Assembly: GCF_013358405.1 (NCBI RefSeq)
Contig: NZ_CP054836.1
Span: 2,790,001 to 2,854,000, forward strand
Reading direction: 5' to 3'
DNA length: 64,000 nt
DNA from: Oricola thermophila
Lineage (GTDB): Bacteria; Pseudomonadota; Alphaproteobacteria; Rhizobiales; Rhizobiaceae
How positions within the stretch are numbered: the first letter of the stretch is position 1; each line of letters begins with the position of its first letter. The translations under genes and the position numbers were made by a program. Below are positions 55,856 through 64,000 of the stretch, in pieces. A model generated the notes under the pieces. That model saw only the letters and a list, made by a program, of their open reading frames with translations. It made no database searches and was not told the origin of the DNA.

Positions 55856-57706
55856 CTAAAGTTCGTCGGCCTCGTCGGGATCGAAGGGGACCTCCGGCGC
55901 GGCGAATTCATCCTCCGCGATATCGGCATCCGCCGCCCCCTCGGCAAGCCGCACGTCGATGATCTTCGCGCCGGGGAAGGCCGCCAGGATGGCGGCAATC
56001 TCGGGATCGCGGCCGGCATCGGCCACCGCCATCTCGCGGCGCTCGGTGTCGATCTCCTCCAGCGTCTTGCCGCCCGGCTCGCGCGACAGCGAGACGACCC
56101 AGCGCGTGCCGGTCCACTCCAGCAGCTTGCGCGACAGGTCGCCGAGCAGCGCGCGCGGCGCGTCCTCCGTCAGGCTGACGGCAAGCTTGCCCGGCTCGAT
56201 GGAGACCGGGCGGACGCACTTGCGCAGATTGACCTTCATCAGCGGGTCGCGGTGGCGGTCGGCGAGATCGACCAGATCCTGCATGGAATAGACGGGCACG
56301 GCGGGCCGCTCGGGCTCGGGCTCGGGCCGCGGCGCCTCCTGCAAACGGGGCTCCGGCCCGGAGGAGACGAGGCGCATGGCGCTCGCTCCGCCGCCGGCGC
56401 CCGCCGTCGGGGCACGATCCGGCGCGGAGGCCGGGGCGGCGGCCTGCGCAACCGCCTGCGCGCCGCTGCCGCCGCCATTGCCGCTTGCGGACGGCGCGGA
56501 CGAACCGGCGGAAAGCGCCGGGCGCGACGGCTCGCCCGCGGGCGCGGAATCGAGCGCCTTCAGCGCCTCGTCCAGCGTCGGCAGCGTGGCCGCGTGGGCA
56601 AGCCGGATCAGCACCATCTCGGCGGCGGCGACCGGACGCGAGGACAGCTCAGTCTCGGGAATGCCCTTGAGCAACATCTGCCAGGCGCGCGACAGGACCT
56701 TGACCGGCAGCCGCTTCGCGAATTCGAGGCCGCGGGTGCGCTCGTCCGGCGTCAGCGACGGATCGTTCTCGGCGGCCTGGGGCACGAAACGAAGCCGGGT
56801 GACGAGATGGGTGAAATCGGCGAGGTCGGTCAGCACGACGGCCGGGTCGGCGCCGACATCGTACTGGGCGCGGAACTCGTCCAGCGCCTCGGCGACGCGG
56901 CCGGACATCAGGTGCTCGAACAGGTCGATGACCCGGGCGCGGTCGGCCAGGCCCAGCATGGAGCGCACGGCCTCCGCCGTGACGGCACCGGAACCGTGGG
57001 CGATCGCCTGGTCGAGGATGGACAGGGAATCGCGCACCGAGCCCTCCGCCGCGCGGGCGATCATGGCCAGCGCCTCCTCCTCCGCCTCGACCGATTCGAG
57101 ATCGGCGATCCGGCGCAGGTGCTGGGCGAGCTCGGCGGTCTCGATGCGGCGCAGGTCGAAACGCTGGCAACGCGACAGGACCGTGATCGGCACCTTGCGG
57201 ATCTCGGTGGTGGCGAAGATGAACTTCACATGCTCCGGCGGCTCCTCCAGCGTCTTCAGCAGGCCGTTGAAGGCCTGCGTGGAGAGCATGTGGACCTCGT
57301 CGATGATGTAGACCTTGTAGCGCGCCGAAACCGGGCGGTAGCGCACCTGCTCGATGATCTCGCGGATGTCGTCGATGCCGGTGTGGGAGGCGGCGTCCAT
57401 CTCGATCACGTCGACATGGCGGCCCTCCATGATCGCCTCGCAATGCTCGCCCGGCTCGGCGAGATCGATATGCGGACGATCGATCGTGTCGGTCCTGTAG
57501 TTGAGCGCGCGGGCCAGGATGCGGGCCGTCGTCGTCTTGCCGACGCCGCGCACGCCGGTCAGCATCCAGGCCTGGGCGATGCGCCCCGCCGAGAAGGCGT
57601 TCTTGAGGGTGCGCACCATCGGCTCCTGGCCGATAAGGTCGGAGAAGTCGCGCGGACGGTACTTGCGCGCAAGAACGCGGTAGGGCGTTGCGGGGGTGTC
57701 GCTCAT
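55856..57706 (-). CDS. dnaX: DNA polymerase III subunits gamma/tau
   Basis: 616 residues. Clamp-loader ATPase of the replisome. Walker A GVRGVGKT (51-58), DEVHMLS Walker B, sensor 1 ATTEIRKVP and sensor 2 [11 protein letters not shown] are intact. Only one of the four zinc-finger Cys of E. coli DnaX remains (Cys89 in [12 protein letters not shown]). A Pro/Ala/Gly-rich linker (about 395-470) separates the motor from the C-terminal polymerase-binding tau domain. I see no clear programmed slippage tract. GGAAGC is just before the ATG. Preceded by the SRP RNA gene. Confidence 0.96.
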   Translation of the reverse strand: MSDTPATPYRVLARKYRPRDFSDLIGQEPMVRTLKNAFSAGRIAQAWMLTGVRGVGKTTTARILARALNYRTDTIDRPHIDLAEPGEHCEAIMEGRHVDVIEMDAASHTGIDDIREIIEQVRYRPVSARYKVYIIDEVHMLSTQAFNGLLKTLEEPPEHVKFIFATTEIRKVPITVLSRCQRFDLRRIETAELAQHLRRIADLESVEAEEEALAMIARAAEGSVRDSLSILDQAIAHGSGAVTAEAVRSMLGLADRARVIDLFEHLMSGRVAEALDEFRAQYDVGADPAVVLTDLADFTHLVTRLRFVPQAAENDPSLTPDERTRGLEFAKRLPVKVLSRAWQMLLKGIPETELSSRPVAAAEMVLIRLAHAATLPTLDEALKALDSAPAGEPSRPALSAGSSAPSASGNGGGSGAQAVAQAAAPASAPDRAPTAGAGGGASAMRLVSSGPEPRLQEAPRPEPEPERPAVPVYSMQDLVDLADRHRDPLMKVNLRKCVRPVSIEPGKLAVSLTEDAPRALLGDLSRKLLEWTGTRWVVSLSREPGGKTLEEIDTERREMAVADAGRDPEIAAILAAFPGAKIIDVRLAEGAADADIAEDEFAAPEVPFDPDEADEL

Positions 57707-57787
57707 GCTTCCTGTCTAAAGCGATTCAGCGCCGAGCGAAAGCGCCCGAAGGTCCGAATTGCCCGTGAAACACCAGTGCGGGAAGGC

Positions 57788-57884
57788 GGGAGGCTGGCAC
57801 GGTGACCCGTGCCGGATCTCGTTAGGGCTGCTTCCTTCCGGACCTGACCCGGTTGGCGAGTGGCTCGTCCACCACCAACCTCCC
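57788..57884 (-). ncRNA. ffs: signal recognition particle RNA (4.5S, small bacterial type)
   Basis: About 97 nt on the minus strand. It has the universally conserved loop GTCAGGTCCGGAAGGAAGCA and closing arms GGGAGG / CCTCCC that pair along the hairpin. Partner of Ffh in co-translational protein targeting. It lies immediately upstream of dnaX in the same direction, as in other alphaproteobacteria. A candidate promoter (TTGCTT, 17-base spacer, GATATC at 57919-57891) ends 6 bases before the predicted 5' end. Confidence 0.93.
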
Positions 57885-57954
57885 GACCGCGATATCGTAT
57901 TTCGCGGCGGCAAAAGCAAGTCGCCAGACGGAAAAAAGCTGCTAGTGTTGCGCC

Positions 57955-58371
57955 ATGAAACAGTTTTGCCTCGATCCGACACTCGCCGCCGACACCATTC
58001 CCGTGGCCGACCTCGGCCTGTGCCGGCTGCTGCTGATGAACGACAGCCGCTTTCCCTGGATGATCCTGGTGCCGAAGCGGGCGGACGTGACCGAGATCTA
58101 CGAGCTGTCGCCGCTCGACCAGACGATGCTGACCTTCGAGACCGTCACCGTCTCGGAGCATCTCAGGGTGCTGACCGGCTGCCACAAGGTCAATGTCGCC
58201 GCGCTCGGCAACCAGGTGCGGCAACTGCACATGCATGTCATCGCGCGTCACGTCGACGACGACGCCTGGCCGAACCCGGTCTGGGGATCGGGCCGGGCCA
58301 AGCCCTATGCGCGGGAGGCGGCGGAACACTTCATCTCGGAATTCACCGCCAGCTTCCAGGAACGCTCCTGA
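57955..58371 (+). CDS. HIT-domain protein
   Basis: 138 residues. Histidine-triad-like nucleotide-binding fold: MNDSRFPWMILVPKRADVTEIYELSPLD, then NVAALGNQVRQLHMHVIAR. The classic triad HxHxHxx is here H92-M-H94-V-I96, so the third His is replaced by Ile. The catalytic His of the family is the second one (His94), so activity may be kept or altered. Substrate unknown. Divergent from the SRP RNA gene, with 70 bases between. Confidence 0.88.
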   Translation: MKQFCLDPTLAADTIPVADLGLCRLLLMNDSRFPWMILVPKRADVTEIYELSPLDQTMLTFETVTVSEHLRVLTGCHKVNVAALGNQVRQLHMHVIARHVDDDAWPNPVWGSGRAKPYAREAAEHFISEFTASFQERS

Positions 58372-58450
58372 CGGATTTCGCAACTGGCCCCCGCGCCCGC
58401 GTTCTGGCACAAATGTTCCCGCAGAGAGAACCGCGAAGCGAGGTAACCGC

Positions 58451-59404
58451 ATGACCACCCGCCTGGACGGCGCGCCCTATCCGGAACCTTCGAGCGAAAC
58501 CGGCTTCGCGGGCAACCGCCTGGAACGGCGCTCGGAGAAACGCAGCGCCGACTCCACGCGCGAGGCACTGGCGGACGACCGGGCGCATCTCTACCTGCTC
58601 GCCGACAACCGCGTGCTGCTGAAGCACGACGAGGAAATATTCGACCCGCTGTTCGCGCCCGGCGAAATCTCCGATCTCGATGCCGATATCGACGAGGCCG
58701 TGCTGCTCGGCTTCGAGGCCGACGGGGCGCCGGTGCTGGCGGCATGGACCGAAACCGACAGGGAACACCTGCCCGACCACATCAAGGCGATCGACCTGCG
58801 CTCGGTCTACGTGCAGGGACTGGTGCCGCCGGACCGGCTGGGCGCCATCGCCCAGGCCGCCGCGCTCGTCTCATGGAACCGCACGCACCGCTTCTGCGCG
58901 CGCTGCGGACATCCCAGCGAAATCACCGACGGCGGCTACAAGCGCATATGCAGCCAATGCGGGACGCTGCACTTTCCGCGCACCGACCCGGTGGTCATCA
59001 TGCTGTCGGTGACGCCGGACAACGGCTCCTGCCTGCTCGGGCGCAGCCCCCATTTCGGCGAGGGCATGTATTCCTGTCTCGCCGGCTTCGTGGAACCGGG
59101 CGAAACGATCGAGAACGCGGTGCGACGCGAGACCAAGGAGGAAAGCGGCATCTCCGTCGGCAAGGTCGCCTACCATGCCAGCCAGCCCTGGCCGTTCCCG
59201 CACACGCTGATGATCGGCTGCCACGCGGTGGCCGAGTCCACCGAGATCACCATCGACGAGGAACTGGAGGACTGCCGCTGGTTCACCCGCGCGGAAGTCC
59301 GGACCATGCTCGACAGGACCCATCCGGACGGGCTCTGCACCCCGCCGGACGGCGCGATCGCGTCGCTCCTCATCCGCGCATGGGTGGACGAAAGGGAGAC
59401 ATGA
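58451..59404 (+). CDS. nudC: NAD(+) diphosphatase (NADH pyrophosphatase) NudC
   Basis: 317 residues. Splits NAD(H) to NMN and AMP and can remove NAD caps from RNA. The N-terminal domain (about 40-145) is followed by a zinc ribbon with Cys149, Cys152, Cys167 and Cys170 and by the Nudix box (212-234; GFVEPGETIENAVRRETKEESG). The QPWPFP motif (here SQPWPFPHTLM), diagnostic for NudC, is present. The start is at MTTRLDG. Ends with an ATGA overlap with the next gene. Confidence 0.96.
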   Translation: MTTRLDGAPYPEPSSETGFAGNRLERRSEKRSADSTREALADDRAHLYLLADNRVLLKHDEEIFDPLFAPGEISDLDADIDEAVLLGFEADGAPVLAAWTETDREHLPDHIKAIDLRSVYVQGLVPPDRLGAIAQAAALVSWNRTHRFCARCGHPSEITDGGYKRICSQCGTLHFPRTDPVVIMLSVTPDNGSCLLGRSPHFGEGMYSCLAGFVEPGETIENAVRRETKEESGISVGKVAYHASQPWPFPHTLMIGCHAVAESTEITIDEELEDCRWFTRAEVRTMLDRTHPDGLCTPPDGAIASLLIRAWVDERET

Positions 59405-59955
59405 AGATGCTGACGGACGGATGGGAGAAAAACGTTCTCGAGTTCTGGTTCACCGAGCTGACGCCGGACCAGTGGTACAGGCGGGACGACCGGCTTGACG
59501 AAACGATCGCCGGACGGTTCGGCGCGCTGCACGAGGCGGTGGCCGCAACCGACAACGACAAGCTGCTCGCCACGCCCCGGACGGCGCTTGCCGCGATCAT
59601 CGTACTCGACCAGTTCTCGCGCAACATGTTCCGCGGCAGCCCGAAAAGCTTCGCCACCGACGCCAAGGCGCGGGCAATCGCGAATGCCGTGCTCGACGCG
59701 GGCGGGGACGAGGGCATGAGCGACGACGAGAAGCAGTTTCTCTACATGCCGTTCATGCATTCCGAGACGCTGGCCGACCAGGACCGGTCCGTGGCCCTGT
59801 TCGCCACGCTCGGCCGCGCGGAGTCGCTGAAATACGCCAAGGCGCACCGCGGCCCGATCAAGGCGTTCGGGCAGTTCCCGCATCGTAACGCCGTTCTCGG
59901 CCGGCCGACCTCGCCGGCGGAAATGGCATGGATCGAGGAACACGGCGGTTTCTGA
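59401..59955 (+). CDS. DUF924 family protein
   Basis: 184 residues, all helical by pattern. Family landmarks: VLEFWFTELTPDQWYRRDDRLDETI, LAAIIVLDQFSRNMFRGSPKSFATD, FLYMPFMHSETLADQDRSVALF and the C-terminal FPHRNAVLGR. Function not established; the fold is TPR-like. Starts inside the nudC stop (ATGA at 59401-59404), so it is made with NudC. The neighbour may hint at a link to nucleotide metabolism. Confidence 0.9.
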   Translation: MKMLTDGWEKNVLEFWFTELTPDQWYRRDDRLDETIAGRFGALHEAVAATDNDKLLATPRTALAAIIVLDQFSRNMFRGSPKSFATDAKARAIANAVLDAGGDEGMSDDEKQFLYMPFMHSETLADQDRSVALFATLGRAESLKYAKAHRGPIKAFGQFPHRNAVLGRPTSPAEMAWIEEHGGF

Positions 59956-59970
59956 GGCGAAACGCGCCGC

Positions 59971-59990
59971 GACGTTTACGTTCACGTCAA
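59971..59990. promoter_or_regulatory. inverted repeat upstream of fadD, possible operator
   Basis: GACGT-TTACGTTC-ACGTC, an inverted repeat with 5-bp arms and 8-base spacer. It contains the TTTACGTTCACGTCAAA pattern that, as I recall, resembles sites of MerR-family regulators of acyl-CoA catabolism (LiuR type). It lies just upstream of a weak candidate promoter (TTGCAT 59997-60002, 17 bases, TATGTC 60020-60025). Confidence 0.35.
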
Positions 59991-60100
59991 AAAAACTTGC
60001 ATCGTCACAAGTCGCGAAATATGTCAGCTTGAATACGAACAACAATTTCGGGGCGTGCGGAGGGAGAGATCGCAAGCGCCGGCGGTTCGGGAGGAAAGAG

Positions 60101-61795
60101 ATGGCAAGTACAGCGAAAGCAAAATCGGCCTACGCGGCGAAACCGTGGCTGAAGTCCTACCCGGAACAGGTTCCGGCTGAAATGGGGCAGATCGCCTACA
60201 GCTCGCTGGCCGACATGGCCGAGAAATGCTGCGCGAAATATGCCGACCGCCCGGCCTATACCTGCATGGACAAGACCATCAGCTACGCCGAACTGGACGC
60301 GGCGACCGTCGCCTTCGGCGCCTACCTGCAGTCACTCGGCCTCGAAAAGGGCGACCGCGTCGCGCTGATGATGCCGAACATCCTGCAATATCCCGTGGCG
60401 CTCTACGGCGTGCTGCGCGCGGGCATGACGGTGGTCAACGTCAACCCGCTCTACACGCCGCGCGAGCTGGAGCACCAGCTCAAGGATTCCGGCGCCAAGG
60501 CCATCGTGATCCTGGAGAATTTCGCCCACACATTGCAGGAGGTCGCGGAAAGGACACCGGTCGAGCACGTGGTGGTCACGGCAATGGGCGACATGATGGG
60601 GCTGAAGGGCCACATCGTGAACTTCGTCGTCCGCAAGGTGAAGAAGATGGTGCCGGCATGGTCCCTGCCCGGCCACGTCTCCTTCAAGGCCGCGCTGGCC
60701 GCCGGACGCGGCAAGCCGCTGCGCCCCGTGGAACTCGGCCACGGGGACATCGCCTTCCTGCAATACACGGGCGGCACGACCGGCGTTTCCAAGGGCGCGA
60801 CGCTGACGCATGGCAACGTGCTGGCCAACGTGCAGCAGAACACGCACTGGGTCGAGGTGGCCTATGCGGCACGCGGCAAGCCCGACCTGATCACCTACAT
60901 GTGCGCGCTGCCGCTCTACCACATCTTCGCGCTCACGGTGAACTCGATCTGCGGCATGGACCAGGGCGGCCACAACGTGCTGATCCCCAATCCCCGCGAC
61001 ATCCCCGCCTTCGTCAAGGAACTGGCGAAATACGAGTGGAACTTCTTCGCCGGGCTCAACACGCTGTTCAACGCGCTGCTCAACAACGAGGAGTTCCGCA
61101 AGCTCGACTTCAGCCACGTGCGGCTGGTCATGGGCGGCGGCATGGCGGTGCAGAAGCCCGTCGCCGACCGCTGGAAGGAAGTCACCGGAACGGTCATCTA
61201 CGAGGGCTACGGCCTCTCGGAAACCTCCCCGGTGGCGACGGCCAACCGCTTCGACTCGCCGGAATTCACCGGCACGATCGGCCTGCCGCTGCCGTCGACC
61301 GAAATCGCCATCCGCGACGAGGACGGCAACGACCTGCCGCTGGGCGAGGTGGGCGAGATCTGCATCCGCGGCCCGCAGGTGATGGCCGGCTACTGGAACC
61401 GGCCGGACGAAACGGCGAAGGTCATGACCGAGGACGGCTTCTTCCGCTCCGGCGACATGGGCTTCATGGACGAGGCAGGCCTGACCAAGATCGTCGACCG
61501 GAAGAAGGACATGATCCTGGTCTCCGGCTTCAACGTCTATCCCAACGAGATCGAGGAAGTCGCCGCCGCGCATCCGGGCATCCTCGAGGCCGCCGCCATC
61601 GGCGTTCCGGACGAGAAATCGGGCGAGGTGGTGAAGCTGTTCGTGGTGCGCAAGGACGAGAGCGTGACCGAGGACGTGGTCAAGGCGCATTGCGCCGAGA
61701 ACCTGACCAACTACAAGCGGCCGAAATACATCGAGTTCCGCGACGAACTGCCGAAGACCAATGTCGGCAAGATATTGCGGCGGGAACTGCGGTAG
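60101..61795 (+). CDS. fadD: long-chain fatty acid-CoA ligase
   Basis: 564 residues. Activates fatty acids to acyl-CoA with ATP at the inner membrane face. AMP-binding motif AFLQYTGGTTGVSKGATLTHGN, acyl-adenylate region YEGYGLSETSPVATAN, and the C-terminal domain with GWFRSGD-type segment (here GFFRSGDMG) and DRKKDMILVSGFNVYPNEIEE, then catalytic Lys in PKTNVGKILRREL. GGGAGGA lies 5 bases before the ATG at 60101. Ends 3 bases before the end of the convergent ABC-F gene. The upstream region holds a possible regulator site. Confidence 0.94.
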   Translation: MASTAKAKSAYAAKPWLKSYPEQVPAEMGQIAYSSLADMAEKCCAKYADRPAYTCMDKTISYAELDAATVAFGAYLQSLGLEKGDRVALMMPNILQYPVALYGVLRAGMTVVNVNPLYTPRELEHQLKDSGAKAIVILENFAHTLQEVAERTPVEHVVVTAMGDMMGLKGHIVNFVVRKVKKMVPAWSLPGHVSFKAALAAGRGKPLRPVELGHGDIAFLQYTGGTTGVSKGATLTHGNVLANVQQNTHWVEVAYAARGKPDLITYMCALPLYHIFALTVNSICGMDQGGHNVLIPNPRDIPAFVKELAKYEWNFFAGLNTLFNALLNNEEFRKLDFSHVRLVMGGGMAVQKPVADRWKEVTGTVIYEGYGLSETSPVATANRFDSPEFTGTIGLPLPSTEIAIRDEDGNDLPLGEVGEICIRGPQVMAGYWNRPDETAKVMTEDGFFRSGDMGFMDEAGLTKIVDRKKDMILVSGFNVYPNEIEEVAAAHPGILEAAAIGVPDEKSGEVVKLFVVRKDESVTEDVVKAHCAENLTNYKRPKYIEFRDELPKTNVGKILRRELR

Positions 61796-61798
61796 CGC

Positions 61799-63385
61799 TC
61801 AGCGCGCCGGCAATTCGAGCCGGCGGGTGATGCCGATATTCGAAAGAAATGTCTCGTCGTGGCTGACGACGAGCAGGGCGCCGTCATAGGCGAGCAGGCC
61901 CGCCTCCACGGATTCGATCGAGTCTATGTCGAGATGGTTTGTCGGCTCGTCCAGGACCAGCAGGCCGGGCGGTCTCGGGCCGCCGAAGACGCAGGCAAGG
62001 CCGGCCCGCAGGATCTGCCCGCCGCTGAGCGACGCCACCGGCCGCAGCGCCGCATCGGCACGGAACATGAAGCGCGCCAGGGCGGCGCGGCAGGCATTGT
62101 CGGTCGCATCCGGGTGGAGCCGCCGGAAATTGGCGAGAATCGAGACCGCGGGATCGAGCATGGTTACCTGCTGGTCGAGAAAGGCGAACCCCTCGATGAT
62201 GCGAACGGTGCCGGAAAACGGCCTGAGCGCGCCTACCGCGAGGGCGAGAAGCGTGGTCTTGCCCGACCCGTTCGGCCCGGTGACGGCGATGCGTTCCGGC
62301 CCCGCGACCGCAAAATCGAGATCGCGGATCACCGGCCTTTCCGGCTCGTAGCCGCCCGTCACCGCCTCCATCGCGAGCACGGTGCGGCCCGCCGGCAGAC
62401 CGCTTGCGGGAAGCGAGACCGAGAGCGGCTGCAGCACTTCCACCCGCTTGCGCGCGTTTTCCAGACGGTCGGATGCCTGCCGCTCCCTTCTCTCGGCAAG
62501 CCTTGCCATCGCGCCGCCGGTCGCCTCGCTGGTATCCTTCATCTTGCCGAGCAGGATGCGCGGCACTCCGCCGCTCGCCTTCCGGCGCCGCCCGGCGGAA
62601 TCGCGGCGCGCCTTGCGCTCGGCGGCAAGCCGGCTCCGGCGCGCACCCTCGGCAACCAGCCTATCCGCGACGGCGAGATCGTGCCGCGCCGCCTCAAGCT
62701 CCACCGCCTTGCGTTCGACGTAGTGGCTCCAGTTGCCACCATGGACGGCCGCGCCCAGCGACGAGAGCTCGACGATCGCGTCCATGCATTCCAGAAGCTC
62801 GCGGTCGTGGCTGACGACGATCGCGCCGCAGCGCCAGGAGGACAGAAGGCGGACGACCGACTCGCGGCCCTCGCGGTCGAGATTGTTCGTCGGCTCGTCG
62901 AGCAGGAGAAAATCCGGCTGCGCGAAGACCAGGGCCGCAAGACGGGCGCGGGTCTGCTGGCCACCGGACAGCGCCGCCAGCGGCACGCCGGGCGAAATGT
63001 CGAGACCGACGCCGGAAAGCGCTTCCCCTACCCGGATTTCGAGCGTCCAGTCGGCATCGGCCATTTCGGCGGCGGTCGCCTCGCCGCGCTCGGCGCGGGC
63101 CAGCAATGCAAGGCCCTCGCGCGCGCCGAACAGGTCGGCGACGGTCTCGCCGGGCGAAGCGCTCACCGCCTGGCGCAGCAAGGCGATCGAACCGCCGGCC
63201 GCGACCGATCCGGTGCGGGGCGCGAGGTTTCCCGCGATGATGTTCAGAAGCGTCGTCTTGCCCGTTCCGTTGCGACCGACGAGGCCGGTGCGAACGGGAC
63301 CGAAGGAAAGATCGATACCGGAAAGAACGGATGTTCCGTCAGGCGCGGACCAGGATATGTCGGACAGGATTATGGCGGCGGACAT
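61799..63385 (-). CDS. ABC-F family ATPase
   Basis: 528 residues with two ATPase domains and no membrane part, so it likely acts on ribosomes. Walker A GRNGTGKT (37-44) and GPNGSGKT in the second half; signatures LSGGQQTRARLAAL and LSGGQILRAGLACV; Walker B DEPTNNLD and DEPTNHLD. The linker between the domains (about 235-320) is basic and Ala/Arg/Glu-rich (AARHDLAVADRLVAEGARRSRLAAERKARRDSAGRR), like the P-site tRNA interaction motif. Subfamily not determined; some members protect against antibiotics. The start is at MSAAIILSD; a weak ribosome site precedes it. Confidence 0.9.
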   Translation of the reverse strand: MSAAIILSDISWSAPDGTSVLSGIDLSFGPVRTGLVGRNGTGKTTLLNIIAGNLAPRTGSVAAGGSIALLRQAVSASPGETVADLFGAREGLALLARAERGEATAAEMADADWTLEIRVGEALSGVGLDISPGVPLAALSGGQQTRARLAALVFAQPDFLLLDEPTNNLDREGRESVVRLLSSWRCGAIVVSHDRELLECMDAIVELSSLGAAVHGGNWSHYVERKAVELEAARHDLAVADRLVAEGARRSRLAAERKARRDSAGRRRKASGGVPRILLGKMKDTSEATGGAMARLAERRERQASDRLENARKRVEVLQPLSVSLPASGLPAGRTVLAMEAVTGGYEPERPVIRDLDFAVAGPERIAVTGPNGSGKTTLLALAVGALRPFSGTVRIIEGFAFLDQQVTMLDPAVSILANFRRLHPDATDNACRAALARFMFRADAALRPVASLSGGQILRAGLACVFGGPRPPGLLVLDEPTNHLDIDSIESVEAGLLAYDGALLVVSHDETFLSNIGITRRLELPAR

Positions 63386-63528
63386 GATGCAGGATTTCCC
63401 CGTTGGCAAGGCAAGGCGGCATTGCAATCGGGTTGAAATCCATTTCGGCGCACATCCTGTCTGTTCCGGATCGACGGGGCGGAAACTAGCGCAGCCGGAC
63501 CGGCCATTCAAGGCCGCGAACGGCGCAA

Positions 63529-63552
63529 GAAGCCCCGGAAGACCGGGGCTTC
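63529..63552 (-). terminator. terminator of the MBL-fold hydrolase gene
   Basis: Perfect 10-bp stem GAAGCCCCGG / CCGGGGCTTC with a 4-base loop, 16 bases after the stop codon, reading leftwards. Only TT follows the stem on the minus strand. Confidence 0.65.
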
Positions 63553-63568
63553 GCCTTCGAACGGGCGG

Positions 63569-64000
63569 TCAGGCGTACCAGTCGCCCATCTTAACCTCGG
63601 TGACGTCGCCGACCAGTTTCGCGAACTCGGCCGGGTCCTGCGTGCCGCCGTCGCGGCCGCGATAGTGATAGGGGTAGACGAATTTCGGCCGGAACTCCTG
63701 CACGGCGGACGCCGCCTGCGCGACATCCATGGTGAAGGGCAGGTTCATGCACAGGAACGCGAGGTCGATGTTCTCGAGCGCGCGCATCTCCGGGATGTCC
63801 TCGGTGTCGCCCGAAATGTAGATCCGGAAGCCCTCGAAGGAGAGGACATAGCCGTTGTCGCGGCCCTGCGGATGGAAGATCTTGCGTTCCTCGGTGGTGT
63901 TGTAGGCGGGAATCGCATCGATCGGAACGCCGTTGAAGGCCGTCGATTCGCCGTTGGCGATCGCCGAGGCCCTGGCCTTGAGCGCCTCGGGCAACATGCC
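63569..64000 (-). CDS. MBL-fold metallo-hydrolase, 5' part cut by window edge
   Basis: Only the C-terminal 143 or so residues are present; the gene continues beyond the right edge, so the Met codon near the edge is probably internal. Visible are SFEGFRIYISGDTEDIPEMRAL (the metal-binding Asp of the beta-lactamase fold), the NIDLAFLCMNLPFTMDVAQAA segment and FVYPYHYRGRDGG with the last metal-binding His. The N-terminal HxHxDH motif lies outside. Members of this group are mostly uncharacterised cytoplasmic or exported hydrolases. Confidence 0.85.
   Translation of the reverse strand, partial: GMLPEALKARASAIANGESTAFNGVPIDAIPAYNTTEERKIFHPQGRDNGYVLSFEGFRIYISGDTEDIPEMRALENIDLAFLCMNLPFTMDVAQAASAVQEFRPKFVYPYHYRGRDGGTQDPAEFAKLVGDVTEVKMGDWYA

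Overview
The window reads as ordinary chromosome from a GC-rich alphaproteobacterium, most likely of the order Hyphomicrobiales (Rhizobiales). Three things point there. One is the local gene order: dapD and dapE with small membrane genes around them, then truA, fmt and def; and the SRP RNA directly ahead of dnaX, followed by ybaB, with recR nearby. Another is the style of DnaX and Fmt. The third is the number of solute-binding-protein transporters (TRAP, Opp type, Liv type). The genus cannot be read from the sequence. I see no prophage, insertion sequence or CRISPR array.

Left part (1-21,200) is catabolic and transport-rich. After a truncated L,D-transpeptidase gene and a small secreted hypothetical comes a leftward three-gene molybdenum hydroxylase operon of the form II CoxL kind. 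A tRNA-Thr(CGT) separates it from a rightward operon of a tripartite TRAP transporter, an amidase and a 57-residue membrane protein. A leftward peptide-type ABC operon (binding protein, two permeases, fused double ATPase) then faces, across a 359-base control region, a rightward branched-chain-amino-acid-type ABC operon. In all three transport operons a GC-rich hairpin without a U-tract follows the binding-protein gene, which would favour excess binding protein.

Middle part (21,200-45,900) mixes energy and core functions: the proton-translocating transhydrogenase pntAB, a GNAT-TPR fusion protein, tRNA-Arg(ACG), and a three-gene leftward unit of a TVP38-type membrane protein, a flavoprotein disulfide oxidoreductase and an orphan histidine kinase. 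Next come rpmH-rnpA-yidC-engB, secreted msrB, argB, a lipoprotein hydrolase, an EamA transporter, a HAD nucleotidase and a LOG-family protein. The lysine/translation cluster dapD-dapE-truA-fmt-def follows, with three to four uncharacterised membrane genes inserted in it.

Right part (45,900-64,000) has rmuC, a PhnD-like protein without signal peptide, a fatty acid desaturase divergent from an XRE regulator with a perfect operator-like palindrome, a lytic transglycosylase, a proline-rich hypothetical containing an in-frame palindromic repeat, a patatin-like phospholipase, recR, another EamA transporter, a ParDE-type toxin-antitoxin pair, ybaB-dnaX-SRP RNA, a HIT protein, nudC-DUF924, fadD, an ABC-F ATPase and a truncated MBL-fold hydrolase.

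The least explained parts are the TVP38-oxidoreductase-kinase unit, the GNAT-TPR fusion, the XRE/desaturase switch and the in-frame repeat. None amounts to proof of a new system; each is given below with a decisive check.
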